Shown here: piece by piece, positions 10,691 through 22,619 of the stretch | How the letters are laid out: the number at the start of each line of letters is the position of its first letter | Position numbering within the stretch: the first letter of the stretch is position 1 | NCBI GenBank assembly: GCA_903632075.3 | Contig: CAHIKZ030000057.1 | Span: 1,051,001-1,115,000, forward strand | Origin: Acanthosepion pharaonis | Lineage: Eukaryota > Mollusca > Cephalopoda > Sepiida > Sepiidae | DNA length: 64,000 nucleotides | Reading direction: 5' to 3' | Notes under the pieces: model-generated | What the model saw: only the letters and a program-made list of their open reading frames with translations | Database searches by the model: none | Told to the model about the DNA's origin: nothing | Program-made: the position numbers and the translations under genes

Positions 10691-10860
10691 GAACTAGAAC
10701 AATTTCTCTCAGTGGAAGAAATAAAGGGGTCAGTTCGGAATTCCAATCTCCTGAAGAAGGCCGGAGCGTAAAACATCCGAAACATCGTGAATATGGCATT
10801 GAGGATAACAGTCTATATAATGTAAGTAATCATAACTCATTAAATCCAACGAAGATGAAT
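10676..10860 (+). mobile_element. SINE-K copy (head truncated)
   Basis: It contains the family core GGAACTAGAAC, AATAAAGGGGTCAGTTCG, CCTGAAGAAGGCCGGAGCGT, CCGAAACATCGTG and the 3' part AATATGGCATTGAGGATAAC with ATAATGTAAGTAATCAT. The tRNA-like head of the full-length copies is missing. Confidence 0.75.
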
Positions 10861-10929
10861 AGAATATTATGAACATTATAAAAAGGGTAAATATCTCTTC
10901 ATATGTTGTACCATTTGATTATTTCTCCC

Positions 10930-11215
10930 AAACTCTGTTCTGCTCTCAATTTGCTCAAACTCATCAAGTATTTGATACACAGCTTTCCTCTGTCCGTCTT
11001 TCTCTTAATCCGTCCTATGAATATTAGGATCTCCAATCCCCCACTTCCCTATTACGTGACCCAGAAATTTCAACTACTTCTGCCTGATGTTACATTTAAG
11101 TTTCTTTTTTGTTTCGTTTTTTTTTTTTTTCAAAACTTCGTCGTTACTCATATGTTCAGTCTATGGTATACTCAGCATCCTTCTGTAGAACCATTTTTAT
11201 TTTGTTTTAAGTCTC
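10930..11215 (-). pseudogene. RTE-like LINE RT, C-terminal fragment
   Basis: The minus strand encodes WFYRRMLSIP, a stop where W is expected, then TEHMSNDEVLK. A diverged GHVIGKWG block stands in place of GHVMRKEG. It is the same family as 1-262, with stops and a poly(T) insertion near 11107-11130. Confidence 0.65.
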
Positions 11216-11772
11216 TTTTTCATACTTGAAAAGATTGTTCAACATTCTCTGCCATAAAGGAGGAAAGATAACACGTCAGATTTCTATACTATTTTTAACG
11301 AATGTGTTAAGATCACTTTTTGAACTCGTCTTATTTTGGTCTCTTAAACAAGCGTTTCAAAGTCGCATCGGCTTAAATTTACCATTGGCAAATTTAAATC
11401 AGTAAAATCGCTACCTGAAATAGTCTGATCTGAAATTATCTTTGTATAATACTCCAACCATATGACACTTAAAATGGGGTGGATTAATAGCATTGCCAAG
11501 AAATGGGTTACATCGAAAATGTTGCTCTTCAAAATAGATGCTATTTATTACCATTAAACAAAAAAAAATCGTTTTATGCTTACTTAATATGGCAACTTGA
11601 ATTAATATTTATCGACTCGGATCAGTCTGGAAATAAGTTAATAGAAATTGGAGTGGGTCAATTAATGCACGTTCTCTGGTAAAATGAGTAATGGAAATAG
11701 GTAACCAAATTGGATTTAAGTACGTAAGCCAATCATAAAAGAGATTTATTATAACGGATAGGTTACACCACG
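11216..11772. other. Unassigned stretch
   Basis: No recognised feature. Confidence 0.4.
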
Positions 11773-11870
11773 CCCACACACACAATTACAGATATCCCCC
11801 CCACAATTGCAGATATATCGCCACACACATTTGTAGATACAACCCCCGCACGCACAACTGCAGATACCAC
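11773..11870. repeat. Diverged minisatellite, about 4 units of 22-28 bp
   Basis: Variants of CACAATTACAGATATCCCCC recur about four times: CACAATTGCAGATAT, CACATTTGTAGATAC and CACAACTGCAGATACC. Confidence 0.6.
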
Positions 11871-11968
11871 TTTGCCAAGTGTGCGGCCAAGTCTGTCTAC
11901 GAAAGTTTGAAGTCAGGGTAGTGAAGGTAACATCAATAAGCTAAGTGACAAAACTTTTACTTGTATTA

Positions 11969-11970
<2 letters not shown>

Positions 11971-12024
<54 letters not shown>
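11971..12024. repeat. (TA)n microsatellite
   Basis: About 26 dinucleotide units ending in a short (TG) run. Confidence 0.95.
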
Positions 12025-12030
<6 letters not shown>

Positions 12031-12486
12031 GCATCGAGACTTTCGTGATACAATCGCAACTGCTTTCGACTGGCAATGTGTCAAGTATGAGTGATGATCG
12101 TATAACAATATATTTTCTACGGTCAACTCCACAGGGGTCATAGAAATGTTGGTAGAACTTGTCTCAGGTATAAAGATAAACTGAAAGCAACCTTCCTTAC
12201 CTCAACATTCCGTTCAAGAACTTTGAAAAGTTACTTATAAAGCGATCATAGTATCGTTTTCGCTGCCATGCATAAATAAAGAACCACCAACCAGGAAACA
12301 CCATTCTACTGGGTGGAACACGAAAGAGAAATAAAACAGTTAACAGTTGCATGCAATACTTTCTCCTATACTGCTTGTAGCCTTTGTGCAATTCTCGTGC
12401 CAGCCTCAAATGCCATGCCCGTCAATGTCATGCAAATAATTAGTAGATAGTCGTCTGAACCTCATATATCTTACTCGACCTGAGAG

Positions 12487-12488
<2 letters not shown>
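12025..12488. other. Unassigned stretch between (TA)n tracts
   Basis: No recognised feature. Confidence 0.4.

Positions 12489-12552
<64 letters not shown>
12489..12552. repeat. (TA)n microsatellite
   Basis: About 32 uninterrupted AT units, directly abutting the PLE-derived terminal sequence that starts near 12553. Confidence 0.95.
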
Positions 12553-12554
<2 letters not shown>

Positions 12555-12718
12555 AATAAAAAACACCAAGAGGATAGAATCCAGGTAGAACTCAATGTCC
12601 AGGACAGAGTAAGGGTATAATAAAAAGGCTTAAACATTAATATTCCATGGTCATAATTTATTCCATTGGAATCGTAAATACGATCCAATTACGATTCCAA
12701 TGGAATAAATTATGACCA
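12553..12718. mobile_element. PLE-type terminal sequence with a palindrome
   Basis: The segment matches 47965-48090 in order: GAGGATA(G/A)AATCCAGGTAGA, CTTAA(A/G)CA(T/C)TAATATTCCATGG, ATAATTTATT and CATTGGAATCGTAA. In this copy the last block is folded back. Arms 12649-12677 and 12689-12717 are inverted copies of GGTCATAATTTATTCCATTG plus the next 9 bases. It immediately precedes a GIY-YIG coding remnant. Confidence 0.55.
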
Positions 12719-12960
12719 ATGGATGAGATAGTGCATTGGTATAACACGGATCACCAGCTGAGTCCTAACACTGATAGGATATACATAGGGTCAAGGAAGA
12801 ATAAATTTAAAATTAGATGGAGGCAACACAAGAGCTCCTTCAACAATATTCAAATTAGAAATCAGATATCTCTATGTAGCGAAGGAATCATATTTTTAAA
12901 CAAAAAATATCATTATAATAAAGCTCTACTTCTGTATAGAGCACTGTCATACTGTCTTAG
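12719..12960 (+). pseudogene. Penelope-like element, GIY-YIG endonuclease fragment
   Basis: The plus strand encodes RIYIGSRKNKFKIRWRQHKS followed by SFNN. That is the YIG half of a GIY-YIG nuclease as fused to PLE reverse transcriptases (YIG, then R, then HK-SF). The equivalent minus-strand block of the PLE at 37 kb is FKRR-IQHQTSFNNNKYRN. No RT lies upstream in this copy, so it is heavily 5' truncated. The reading frame drifts into non-matching sequence before the (TA)n tract at 13043. Confidence 0.6.
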
Positions 12961-13042
12961 AAATAAAAACAAAAATACTAAGGAACTCCGGATTATGCAC
13001 CCAACGTGTTCTTTTCTATTTTCTGCATACCTGCGCACTTAA

Positions 13043-13077
13043 AATATATATATATATATATATATAGCCTATTAATA

Positions 13078-13149
<72 letters not shown>
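13043..13149. repeat. (TA)n / (TCTA)n compound microsatellite
   Basis: (TA)n at 13043-13067 is followed by a short spacer, TATC/TCTA repeats and a second (TA)n run to 13149. Confidence 0.95.
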
Positions 13150-13151
<2 letters not shown>

Positions 13152-13857
13152 CGAACCCCCTCTCCAACCTTATCGATAGGGAAGCTAGAGGAGGGTCGTA
13201 ATTTGTGTTATTTTGTTTAACAGTTTACATTTTTCTTTTTTTGTAAAATATATTTCTTTCCCAAGGGTGTCTTTCCGATTGATCAGACACGGCCGAGCGG
13301 AATCGATTAAGAAGCAAACACGATAGGCGACAAACAACAATCGAGACAGGAAATATAAATTCATTAACAAACATGGAATCGTGGAAAAGATTAAAAAAAA
13401 AAAAAAAATACGGCCAAAACAAAAATGACGATATGTCAAGACTAAACATTCAAACATTAGGGACAAAATAGTGGGAGGACAGCTTCCTCTAAGAAAGGTA
13501 AAAATAAAAATCAGCGCATGGCCTTAGAACATATGCTATACCCGCACGGATTCACAAAACAGCAATATTTAAGACAAATGGGGAAAGACACGTATAATAA
13601 AAGGATTTCATGCTAAATTTACATGAAAGTACAAATACGAAAAAGAGGTACATTTGAACAAAACGGGATACAAGAAAAATAAACTTAACTCAGAATAATA
13701 AAGTTCTTTTTTCACTTTTACCAGGGTCTCTTTTTGACGTATTCTCTTACTTTCTCTATTTCTCTTTTCGTCGTCTACGGGCTCGGCTGATGATGAAGCA
13801 GAAAATACGTTCTCTCTCTGTCTTTCGTCTTGCTATGCCAGCATTCTCGCTCGAGAT
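13150..13857. other. Unassigned stretch
   Basis: No recognised feature. A short poly(A) lies near 13392-13409. Confidence 0.4.
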
Positions 13858-14124
13858 GATCTTTTCTTTTCTTTTTTTTCTTTTTTTCTTTCTTCTTTTT
13901 TTCTTTTCTTCTTTTTTCTTTTCTTCTTTCTTTTTCTTTCTTTTTCCTTCTTTTTCCTTCTTTTCCTTTCTTTTCCTTCTTTTCCTTTCTTTTCCTTTCT
14001 TTTCCTTTCTTTTCCTTTCTTTTTCTTTTCTTTCTTTTCCTTTCTTTTCCTTTCTTTTTCCTTTCTTTTTCCTTTCTTTTCCTTTCTTTTTCCTTTCTTT
14101 TCCTTTCTTTTTCCTTTCTTTTTT
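13858..14124. repeat. Long polypyrimidine tract, (TTTCC/TTTTC)n
   Basis: About 265 bp are almost pure pyrimidine on the plus strand, with a 5- and 10-bp periodicity (TTTCTTTTCC). Lys/Arg/Glu-rich or Phe/Ser-rich open frames across it are artefacts of the repeat. The sequence is capable of forming triplex (H-)DNA. Confidence 0.95.
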
Positions 14125-14633
14125 TCATATAGCGGCGTTCCGCCTACGTAGTCAAAACGGGTCCATCCATTCGAATGAGAGACCAATTCTCCTCACAATT
14201 TTGCAAACACATCTTTTAAGTCCGTATACTAAGAGATTTGCCAAACGTCCGGCCAGCCCGCAGGCCTGGTGAAGACTAACTTATTCGTTTCCGTTTTCTT
14301 CTTCTCACGTGGTCAATTTTCAAAATACTAACTTTCCCCATTATGGGTGGAATGGGGTCATCCACTCCCTCTCTTATCTTCAGGGTCAGAGAAAGTTTAG
14401 TTTAAAATGTTTCAACCGATCACAACCGGAGCCTATCATGCTGTCAACACCTTGACCAAAAGAGAAGGATAGGGGGCAATCTGGTCAATCATTGTCGCCA
14501 CGAAGTCTAGCTATCTCTTTGGGTTTACTATCTTTACATTATCTGCAAGTACTCGGCTCTTTATTTCAGAATGCTTCTAAAACACAAGCAATGGTATATT
14601 TTTATAACAAATTTAGATCAGAGTTCGTAACAA
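14125..14633. other. Unassigned stretch
   Basis: No recognised feature. Confidence 0.4.
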
Positions 14634-14682
14634 AATATATATATATATATATATATATTTAGAGAGAGAGAGAGAGAGAGAG
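14634..14682. repeat. (TA)n(GA)n microsatellite
   Basis: A (TA) run is followed by a (GA) run. Confidence 0.95.
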
Positions 14683-17600
14683 TATATGTGTATAATTGAT
14701 ATCTTTAGTTTTAGGTATTTTCTTCCGTTTCTTACTTATCTGAAAGTTGACTCCGAACTTTTGAGATTTTAAGTTAAACTACTGACACCTAAATTCCGTT
14801 ATTAATTTTTCACTGTTTATCACATTTCAGTAACATCTTGCAGGAATACAAGTCTACGTCTATCGTCAAATTATGTGTACAGTTTTCGGATATTTATTGT
14901 AAAGTTTGATTACTTCTTGACTGAGTTATATTCTCTCTCTACTCTAGCAGGTTGTCGATTTAAATGGACCTCTGTCATCAGGTTTTTCTGTATGGAGGTA
15001 TACGCCAAGATTGGCTGGGCTCGATTCCTTGTCCATTTTGGTTCACGACGTCATTCCAGACCTAAGGCTGCTCTTGATGCATTTGAAGACACCTTCCAGC
15101 TCCACGATCGCGGCATCTCTGTCGCCTGTCTTTCTTCTCTGACACTGAATGCAAAAAAAATACTTAGGTATTTCTTGGGGAGAATCGAATATATATTGGT
15201 GTCCATAGAGATCAATTCGTCTTACATCAAATCTGTTGGTGGACATTAAAACATTACATATGCAAAATTAAAAATATAAAATGGCGGAAATTTATCTATC
15301 GCAACCTTTATATCGTATTTATGACGTACGATATATTTGACTAGGTCAGTTGAAGATCACATGTCCGGGGAAAAATAAAAAGAAGCAGGGTGTGGGGGTT
15401 TCTTTGACGATTGGACAATCAGTGTAAACTCGATAGTGCCTGGTAAATTAGTTGTTTCTGTCTCCAAAAGTGAGAACTTTTCGCTTTATATCATGGGCGT
15501 GAAAGATGCTTGGATAGAGGAGTTATTCTCACTCTTTACACCTTCTCCATCACTTAAAGTTAGTCGGCAAATATTTCCCTAGTGACGGCAAAACATACCA
15601 CAGGCGTTGGGTTATTTATCACAATAAATCCTTTCACCTGCTGAAAATAAGCAGAATTGACTTTCAGTAAGAAACAGAGACTTTGCGATTTTGTTACATT
15701 AGTCTGAAAACAGCTGTGTAGACAATGACGTAACCGGTATGTTCCATTACGAAACAACAGCAGTAGTCACCTAAATATCTGTTCACGATATAATAAGGTC
15801 ACGTTAATACTTCTACGCGACTGATGTGTTTTAATATGTACTCGAAAGTAAGTACTTCATTCTCATTTTGATATCTCATTACATAATCATGCTCTTCAAA
15901 TGCTCTTCTCCATGAGTAGATAATGAAAAAGGTCATTTTATATACATGGTCGGGAGAAGATCGCGTATAAAACCGTAAATATTTGAGGTTATTTTGTAGC
16001 TAGGAACAAAATTAGAAGATACTCCTATAAATATTCCTTAAAAAATTACCTCGTGATACTAGATTTTAAGTATCAAAAATCATCGAAACATCATTCACAC
16101 TCCCCAGGGTCTTGTGAAGTATTTTAAGAGTGCTGGTTTCAGTATGTAGACCTTTTTCAAACGTTCAACTATGACATTTATTTTGCAAGCATTTTTTCGA
16201 GAAATATCCAAGCGTGTGATTTCTCATATGCCTTAATAATTTCACTTCTTGCAATGTTTAGCCATTAAGTTTTTACCTCCTCTATACTCGATGGACTACT
16301 GAAAAATGCCATCGATTATCTGGTCTATGTTAATGGTATTAGAAATGTTATCCGTTACTTTCTAAGAAAATATTGACCGAGTATACAGTAATATCGTCGG
16401 TTGAAATTTATAAATTCATTCTCTGTAAACAGTATTTCAGGAAGATAGGTTGCTCAAGCCACGTAACTGTTATCGCTCTTTCAAGTACTGTTACGGTTAA
16501 GTAGTGTGGAATTTCCACAATATGATAATCTCACTATTATCTCTTCTAGTTACACGTGATATCTATTTTTATTGTTGCTGTGGATGAAAGTCCTCAAGTG
16601 ATGTACTTTCTGTTATCTTGTACAGTTCGTTGTGATTCTGTTTCACTAGTTCAAAGCCATTTTTAAAAAAAAAACTGATATAAAGCGGTTGTATAGGGTT
16701 GACAGTTTAGATATTCCTGAACAGGTTTGCTCCCATACATGGCATCCATCTCAAAGTCTAGATCTGGTGAGACTGTTAAGGAACATGACACGAGTTTTCA
16801 GGTATTTTTTAAAGCCATTTACAGTCTTGGGCGAAACTACTGGCGCAGCCTATTCTATGATTAACTTAATTTTCTTCTATTCAAAATTTGTTATAATTGT
16901 TCTATAGGCCGCTATATTTGAAGTGTTTGGTATTCGACATCCTGAATTCTTATGATGGATTCAGGATATGCGTCATCATTGGCTTTATTTCAGTTCCAGA
17001 TCATAGTTTCTTTTGTTGTAATGTTAATCTAAATTCGTATTTCTTGGAACACTTGTTTGAAATTTCATTTCTTGTTGTTTTTTTTATATGAATAAGGGGA
17101 ACAAAGTAAGCTAAGACGAGGCTGATTTGAATTTATTATGAAATTGGGTTTTATATTATAGAATATTTTATAAATTTCCATATTCCAATTTTCTTCCTTT
17201 TTAAAATTTCCGATGGAACTGCTTTCACGCACATTTGTATCAATTCTAATTCAGCTTACTACATTTTCTTTACTATACGCATCTGATTTTAACTCGACTC
17301 GCGTGCGTTATCTGCTTCTTATTACTTTGCTGTGTATCTTCTGGTTTTAAATGGTTCTTATTGTAGAATTCAGAACTGTGGGTTTTCACTCATATCGTAT
17401 CAGCAGAAGGTTAGCCTTGTATCCACGGCGATAAAACATACTTTACAGTAAATAAAACGTACTCAAAATAACAGGAAAAGCATGGTAAATTGTATATAAC
17501 TTTCATGTAAATTGTTTATATTTCTGTGTGTATCAGTGTGTATATTTTTTAGGTTACAATTGTTTACAATTTACTCCGTAGTATTACAAGCCATATCACA

Positions 17601-17898
17601 GAAAGAAGTTGGACACGTGTTGCCAGTACCAAGGTTCGTGGTGTAGAGATTGAATTTAACATCTTCTGGCGGGCTGTCCATATTTCTAGCCGGAACAATT
17701 TATTTATAATAATAATAATAATCTTACAGAAACAGCATTAAATGTGATTCAGTATCTTTTTGCAAATAGTCAACAATGTCACATTGAAAATGATCTTTTG
17801 ATCATGAAAATATGTGTTTGAAAATTGAAATGATAAATATAATTAATACCTGTCACTCAGTTTTATTACAACTTTTGTCTGTAATAATGACTACTCCT
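14683..17898. other. Unassigned 3.2-kb stretch
   Basis: No gene or repeat is recognised. Two overlapping open frames near 14875-15249 lack family resemblance. A roughly 40-bp block at 17588-17630 (CATATCACAGAAAGAAGTTG) recurs inverted near 27048-27090, so part of this is dispersed repeat DNA. Confidence 0.35.
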
Positions 17899-18182
17899 TA
17901 CATTATTTACATTATTCGGACTGCTACCCTCATCTTCATTGCCATATTCGCAATGTTTCGGCCTTCTTCAGGTGATTGAAATCTGGAATCGAACCCTTTA
18001 CTTCGTCCACCGGGGGAGACTGTTCTAGTTCCATGTACCATGCCTCTTCCGGATGTCTCGGTTATTTCCCTTTAACTCAACTCTCTAAGTTTTGGTTCAC
18101 CACTGCTGTAGCCTGGTAAAGAACTCTTTGGGTCTAGTCACTGGATCCAACTAAAGTCTTTATCCACTGGGCCACACATCTG
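17899..18182 (-). mobile_element. SINE-K, near full length
   Basis: On the minus strand it starts with a tRNA-like head (GGCCCAGTGGATAAAGACTT, GATCCAGTGA, GACCCAAAGAG). The body GGAACTAGAACAGTC and AAGTAAAGGGTTCGATTCCA follows, then CACCTGAAGAAGGCCGAAAC and the 3' end TCCGAATAATGTAAATAATG. This copy lacks the GGAGCGTACAACGG stretch between the two motif halves. Confidence 0.75.
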
Positions 18183-18357
18183 CGTATTATTTTTTTGACT
18201 TATAAAACTAATGTCTCAGTCATTTTTAACAGTTCTCATACTGCAATATTTCTGTTATTATTATTGCATTTTTTACCAAAGCTTATATTTGAATTTTTGT
18301 TGTTATTCATTGTTATGGTTGCTGAGACATTAGGTTTATAAGTCCCCAAAATTCATA
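18183..18357. other. Spacer between two oppositely oriented SINE-K copies
   Basis: AT-rich, nothing recognised. Confidence 0.4.
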
Positions 18358-18575
18358 AACAGATGCCCTCAAGGACACATGGCCCAGAGGCATGGTACGT
18401 GGAACTAGAACAATATACCCCAGTGCACAAAATAGTGTTAGGTTCAAAATTCCAATCACCTGCAGAAGGCCAGAGCGTACAACGTCCGAAACAGTATGAA
18501 TATGGCAATGAGGATAACAGTTCAAATAATGTAAGTAATCATAATAACTAATATCAGAAATATAGATAGATAATG
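18358..18575 (+). mobile_element. SINE-K with internal head deletion
   Basis: It begins like the full-length copy (GTCCTCAAGGACACATGGC at 29.4 kb corresponds to CCTCAAGGACACATGGCCCA). It then jumps to GGCATGGTACGTGGAACTAG, CACCTGCAGAAGGCCAGAGC, GTCCGAAACAGTATG and a 3' end with ATATCAGAAATATAGATAG. Most of the tRNA-like head is deleted. Confidence 0.7.
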
Positions 18576-19677
18576 AATACTCCATTGTTATTTTTATGTT
18601 TATGCTATTACAGATTCCATCTCAACGAGTTTGTCTAAAACTTCTTTTTAGCTATCGACACATTGAACCTACAAAATCAAGCAACAGGTGACCTAATCAT
18701 GTTTTCATATTGTGATTAAGAATTTACCGGATAATCAGTTTCTCTTTTCAAGTTAACTCTTCGCAACCATACCCACGCTATCATATTATTTTTGTTTACT
18801 AAATATGTGTGTAGTTGGGTTTTTGGTAGATTTAATTGACCTCTTATACAACAGCTCTTTTTAATGTAATATTTAATCTTTCAATCATTTTTTTAAATTT
18901 TTGTTATGATGGTATTAATGTATAGATTTAGTTCATATTTAAAAAAAAATGTATCCAATTATTTTATCTCTGTGTTTACGTAATTATTCTGTTTGTTGAT
19001 ATCTAAGAAGTAGTTTAATCCACCAATACATAAAATCAGCCGCTTTTCACATTTTCTTACTATTACTTCCGTGTCCGCCGTGCACAACTTCTACATCTAT
19101 TGAACATGAGTAGAGGTTTATACCGTGTTGCCACTTTACGATTGGATTTTGAGTGTCTTATAAAGTATTCAAATTCTCTTTCCCTCCTAGTAAACCCTTG
19201 GTTCTTAGTGGGATTATCACCTTGCTTAAGGTCAAATGATATACTAATGTTCCGTCAATTATACAAATTATGTGCCTATTTTCAAGTAAACACTACGTAA
19301 ACATTCCCTCTCCAATTCATTTAATTTCTCTATTGAATTGTAATTTGACATTTGAATACCTCTAATTAATTGCTTGTCATTTACAGCACATTTGGCTGCA
19401 ATAAGTCATATTTCTATTATTGATATTGTTATTTTGACGTTAGTCATTCTTCTAGCTGTGAGCCGTATACCTTCAGGATATTGGCGCTTTTGTCTCCAAA
19501 CAACTTCCAATTATTCATAACTCTAGTCAATGCTTGCCCACTTATTATACCTCCCCGTACTTCTTTTCTTGTATTTTTATACAAGCTCAGTAATTACATC
19601 ATTCGATGTTGCACTGTACACTTCTTGTCTTCTGTATGCCACGTGACTGTCAAAATTATTTTTGTTTCTACTAGTTC
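18576..19677. other. Unassigned stretch
   Basis: No recognised feature. Confidence 0.4.
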
Positions 19678-19760
19678 TCTTTGGTGTAATAGATAGCGTC
19701 TCGGAATGAGAAGTCCGAGAGCTGGGTTCGAATTCACGTATCATTTCCTCCCAGAAATGG
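19678..19760 (+). mobile_element. tRNA-like SINE head
   Basis: The A-box-like TTGGTGTAATAGATAGCG and the B-box-like GGGTTCGAATTCAC are spaced as in a tRNA. There is no proper acceptor pairing, so this is a SINE head and not a tRNA gene. Sequence to about 20070 (Rep-C) may be its body. Confidence 0.55.
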
Positions 19761-19789
19761 ATCCTATTAGAGAATTTATATCTTGAAAA

Positions 19790-20070
19790 ATAATTTTTAT
19801 ACCCAGAAATTTTTAATGCAATGATCGCTCTACAACTGGGTATATTTTTACAATCCTAAAATACATTTTCGTCTTAAAAATACCCACCAGTTGTTTGATA
19901 AGCTGGAAAAGAAAAATCAGTCTACAAAAAAAAATCAATCGAACACACCGTTCTCAGTATCACATCGATTTTGTCTCTTCATCTGTGAAGAAATTGTCTA
20001 GAATTCACTTTCATATTATCGGGGGTTGTCATAAAAAGTATGAGAAGATATTTTTTAACTATCTGTTAGC
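19790..20070 (+). repeat. Dispersed repeat Rep-C, copy 1
   Basis: It shares ordered blocks with the minus strand of 23090-23330: TTACAATCCTAAAATA, GTTCTCAGTATCACATCGAT, TCTAGAATTC and GGTTGTCATAA. The class is unknown. Confidence 0.55.
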
Positions 20071-20839
20071 CATCAATCCATTAAAAACACTAACTTCAAC
20101 GGCATTTCTCGTAATCTTGCTTCAGTCTCGTTATCACGTTGTCTCATCGCAAAATATTGCAGGAAAGCAGATTATTTGAATTGTCATTCAATTCCTCACT
20201 ATGATTTATGTGCGTTCTGCATTTGCTATGACAGCTTTTAGGTGACATTAAAGAGATACAACAGACGGTCTTAATGGGAGAGAGAAAAAAAGAATATAAA
20301 CAAAAGTAGATACAATGTAAAAAAAAAATAATTACGGAGCATAGGAACTATATATCGAAAGTGTTTTCAACCGTGTAGATTCGGATACACACGTAAAGGT
20401 AAAAAAAAAAAAGTAAATCAAGATTTTCACTGACATTTTTCCGTGCGTCAATCGGAAATGTTTCGATTTCAAAGTGGGTTTTTAGCATCTTGTTGACGTC
20501 ATGTTTATAGTATTTCAATGTGATTAAGTGTGCTCTACCTGCTGAATAAATCTTCCCTTGTTAGTAAACGAAACAGCTGTTTTATATCTACGCTGAATTA
20601 ACATATGTTGGACTATAGCGCATTAGGTCCATTTAACTATTCATTTTGGACCTCAAATATTTTAGCAAATTTAGCATTGAACATAGCGTAGGCTCCGCTA
20701 GTGCTAACTTTGTCCATCATTACAAAATATTATTATCCCTATTATTATTGTATGTATTGTATCCTCTTTAGAGCGTTGACACATTTCGCTCTCTACATTT
20801 TCCTGACTTTTGTAGCTCTTAGCAAATGTTGTCGTTTAG
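20071..20839. other. Unassigned stretch
   Basis: No recognised feature. Confidence 0.4.
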
Positions 20840-21110
20840 GTATCACCCCATATTCTGCCAACCTTTTGAACAATTCGTTAGGTAGGTCATGCACTCCTTG
20901 CTTCTTCGTTTCAATCTATCCCTTGTGTGTCCAATTTTCCAAGACCCTCGTTTTCCATTATATTCTCTAGAAATTCCAATTGTTACTTTCTGATGTTAAT
21001 AATAAGTTTCTTTTTAGCTTCCATTTTGTCTAAAACTTCTTGGGTGCTCACATGTTCCATCCATGTTATTCTCATCATCCTTCTGTAGAACTACATGTGT
21101 TTCGTCTCAA
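20840..21110 (-). pseudogene. RTE-like LINE RT, C-terminal fragment
   Basis: The minus strand encodes FYRRMMRITWMEHVSTQEVL and then DKMEA. An IMENEGLGKLDTQG-like block follows, corresponding to VMRNEGLENLILTG of the copy at 1-262. Non-functional. Confidence 0.65.
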
Positions 21111-21375
21111 GTTTCTTATTTTACGAAACCAAAATATTAACCTAAGAACTCGAATTATATTCATAAATAGCCTCATCATGTGGATGCCATTTTCTGCATC
21201 ATTTCACCCTTAATGAAAGCAATAATGTCACTAAGATGCAAGGTGTTAATAAGTGTTAGATAATATGAATAGAAAACCGTTTCCTCAGATCAAAAATTAA
21301 AAATCTCATGAAACGAATGAATACTCTTGGTCGCGAAGAAATCGTAGAGAATTTTATCAATAAACAAAGAATATT
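21111..21375. other. Unassigned stretch
   Basis: No recognised feature. Confidence 0.4.
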
Positions 21376-22229
21376 TCTTTTTTTTTTTTTTTTTTTTTAA
21401 GGCAATTCACCCCAAACAAGGCGGGTGGGCCACTAGCACGCACGGTGTTACAAGGATTGAGAACAAGAGCAAAGAGGCACGTTTGAGGAAAGGACGCAGA
21501 AGAGGACGGGGAACAAGTTCAAGGTGTCAGATGTCGATTGACATTACACTTGGATATTTGAAGATTATAGTCATCGGGAAAGCAAGGGAAGGGAGTTCCA
21601 CAGATGGGAAGTGCGGGAGAAGAAGAGACATTTAACCGTATTGACAGTGAAATGGTGAGACCGAGATACCAGCCTGGTAGCACGTTTTAATTCATGAAAT
21701 CCGGGAACCAGCGACAGTAGCTCATCGTAACAGTTGCTGTGAAAAATATTTGTAGAAGAGACAGAGGGAGGCCACAGCACGTCTGTTGGGTCGCGATTGT
21801 AGACGAGAAGGCAGATCAGGATCTATCATCTTGCATATTCGTCTCTGGATTTTGTCATGGACCTCGAGACGTACAGTGGGAGCATCAGACCATATATGAC
21901 AGCAATATTCCATGCAAGGATGGATGGTTGAGTTATAGATTTGAAAGATTGACTCAGACGAGAAAAACTTTCAGCACGACGCAGAGAGCCAACTTTCCTT
22001 GCGGTAGATGAAGCTATTGAGTCTATGTATTTATTCCACCTCACGTCAGTGGACAGCGTGAGACCAAACGGGCGTAACGAGGCGATCTCAGGGGAATGGG
22101 AATCAGCCATTCTGATGGGAGGCAGGGAGGTATCTCTGTAGTGGGTAAAGGAGAGCAGTTTCGTTTTGAAGGCATTAAAGTTTACAAGCCATTTTCTGCC
22201 ACGGTCAACCACAGATTGGAGGTCCTTTT

Positions 22230-22232
<3 letters not shown>
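21376..22232 (-). pseudogene. Jockey/CR1-like LINE RT relic, 5' truncated at a (CA)n tract
   Basis: On the minus strand the sequence enters the RT straight out of the microsatellite: VEKDLQSVVDRGRKWLVNF, DVRWNKYIDSIASSTARKVG, then RATRLVSRSHHFTVNTVKC and SRTSHLWNSLPLLSR. These parallel the copy at 55.2-56.1 kb block by block, with frameshifts around 21780-21830. A T-run at 21379-21399 (poly(A) on the element strand) marks the 3' end. All catalytic motifs lie upstream of the truncation and are absent. Confidence 0.75.

Positions 22233-22286
<54 letters not shown>
22230..22286. repeat. (CA)n microsatellite
   Basis: About 28 CA units, contiguous with the 5' truncation point of the LINE relic. 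Confidence 0.95.
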
Positions 22287-22288
<2 letters not shown>

Positions 22289-22619
22289 TAACTATTTAAA
22301 AAAATTCCAGCAACAGCAAAAACTAAATATGATATCACATGAAATTAGACCAGATAATGGTGATACAATCAAACTGCTGACTTTTTCCCCACTAATTTAA
22401 ACAAAAGTCTAGGAAATAAACTCCCATCAATGTTTGAAAGTAACGATCACATTTGGACTTGAAAAATCTATTTCACTGAAAAACTCTCATAAGATATTGT
22501 TTTCATTTACGGACAACACTAAAGCTAACAATTCGATCATTAAATACTAAAGGCTTCTTGTATAGAAATGTTTATTTTTCTGGCTATTAACATCTTTTTT
22601 CCTTTCGCTTTAATCATCC
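22287..22619. other. Unassigned stretch
   Basis: No recognised feature. Confidence 0.4.

Noticed and set aside
13775..14272. Lys/Glu-rich and Phe/Ser-rich open frames of 117-160 codons
   Set aside because: They are translations of the pyrimidine repeat in different frames, not proteins.
14875..15249. 124-codon open frame
   Set aside because: No recognisable domain, no similarity to other parts of the window, and no splice or codon evidence that could be judged by eye.
19678..19760. Functional tRNA gene
   Set aside because: Boxes A and B are present, but acceptor-stem pairing is not evident and a repeat body follows. The same reasoning applies to the other tRNA-like heads.
22096..22299. Frame with a Thr-His run
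   Set aside because: It is the antisense of the LINE relic plus (CA)n.
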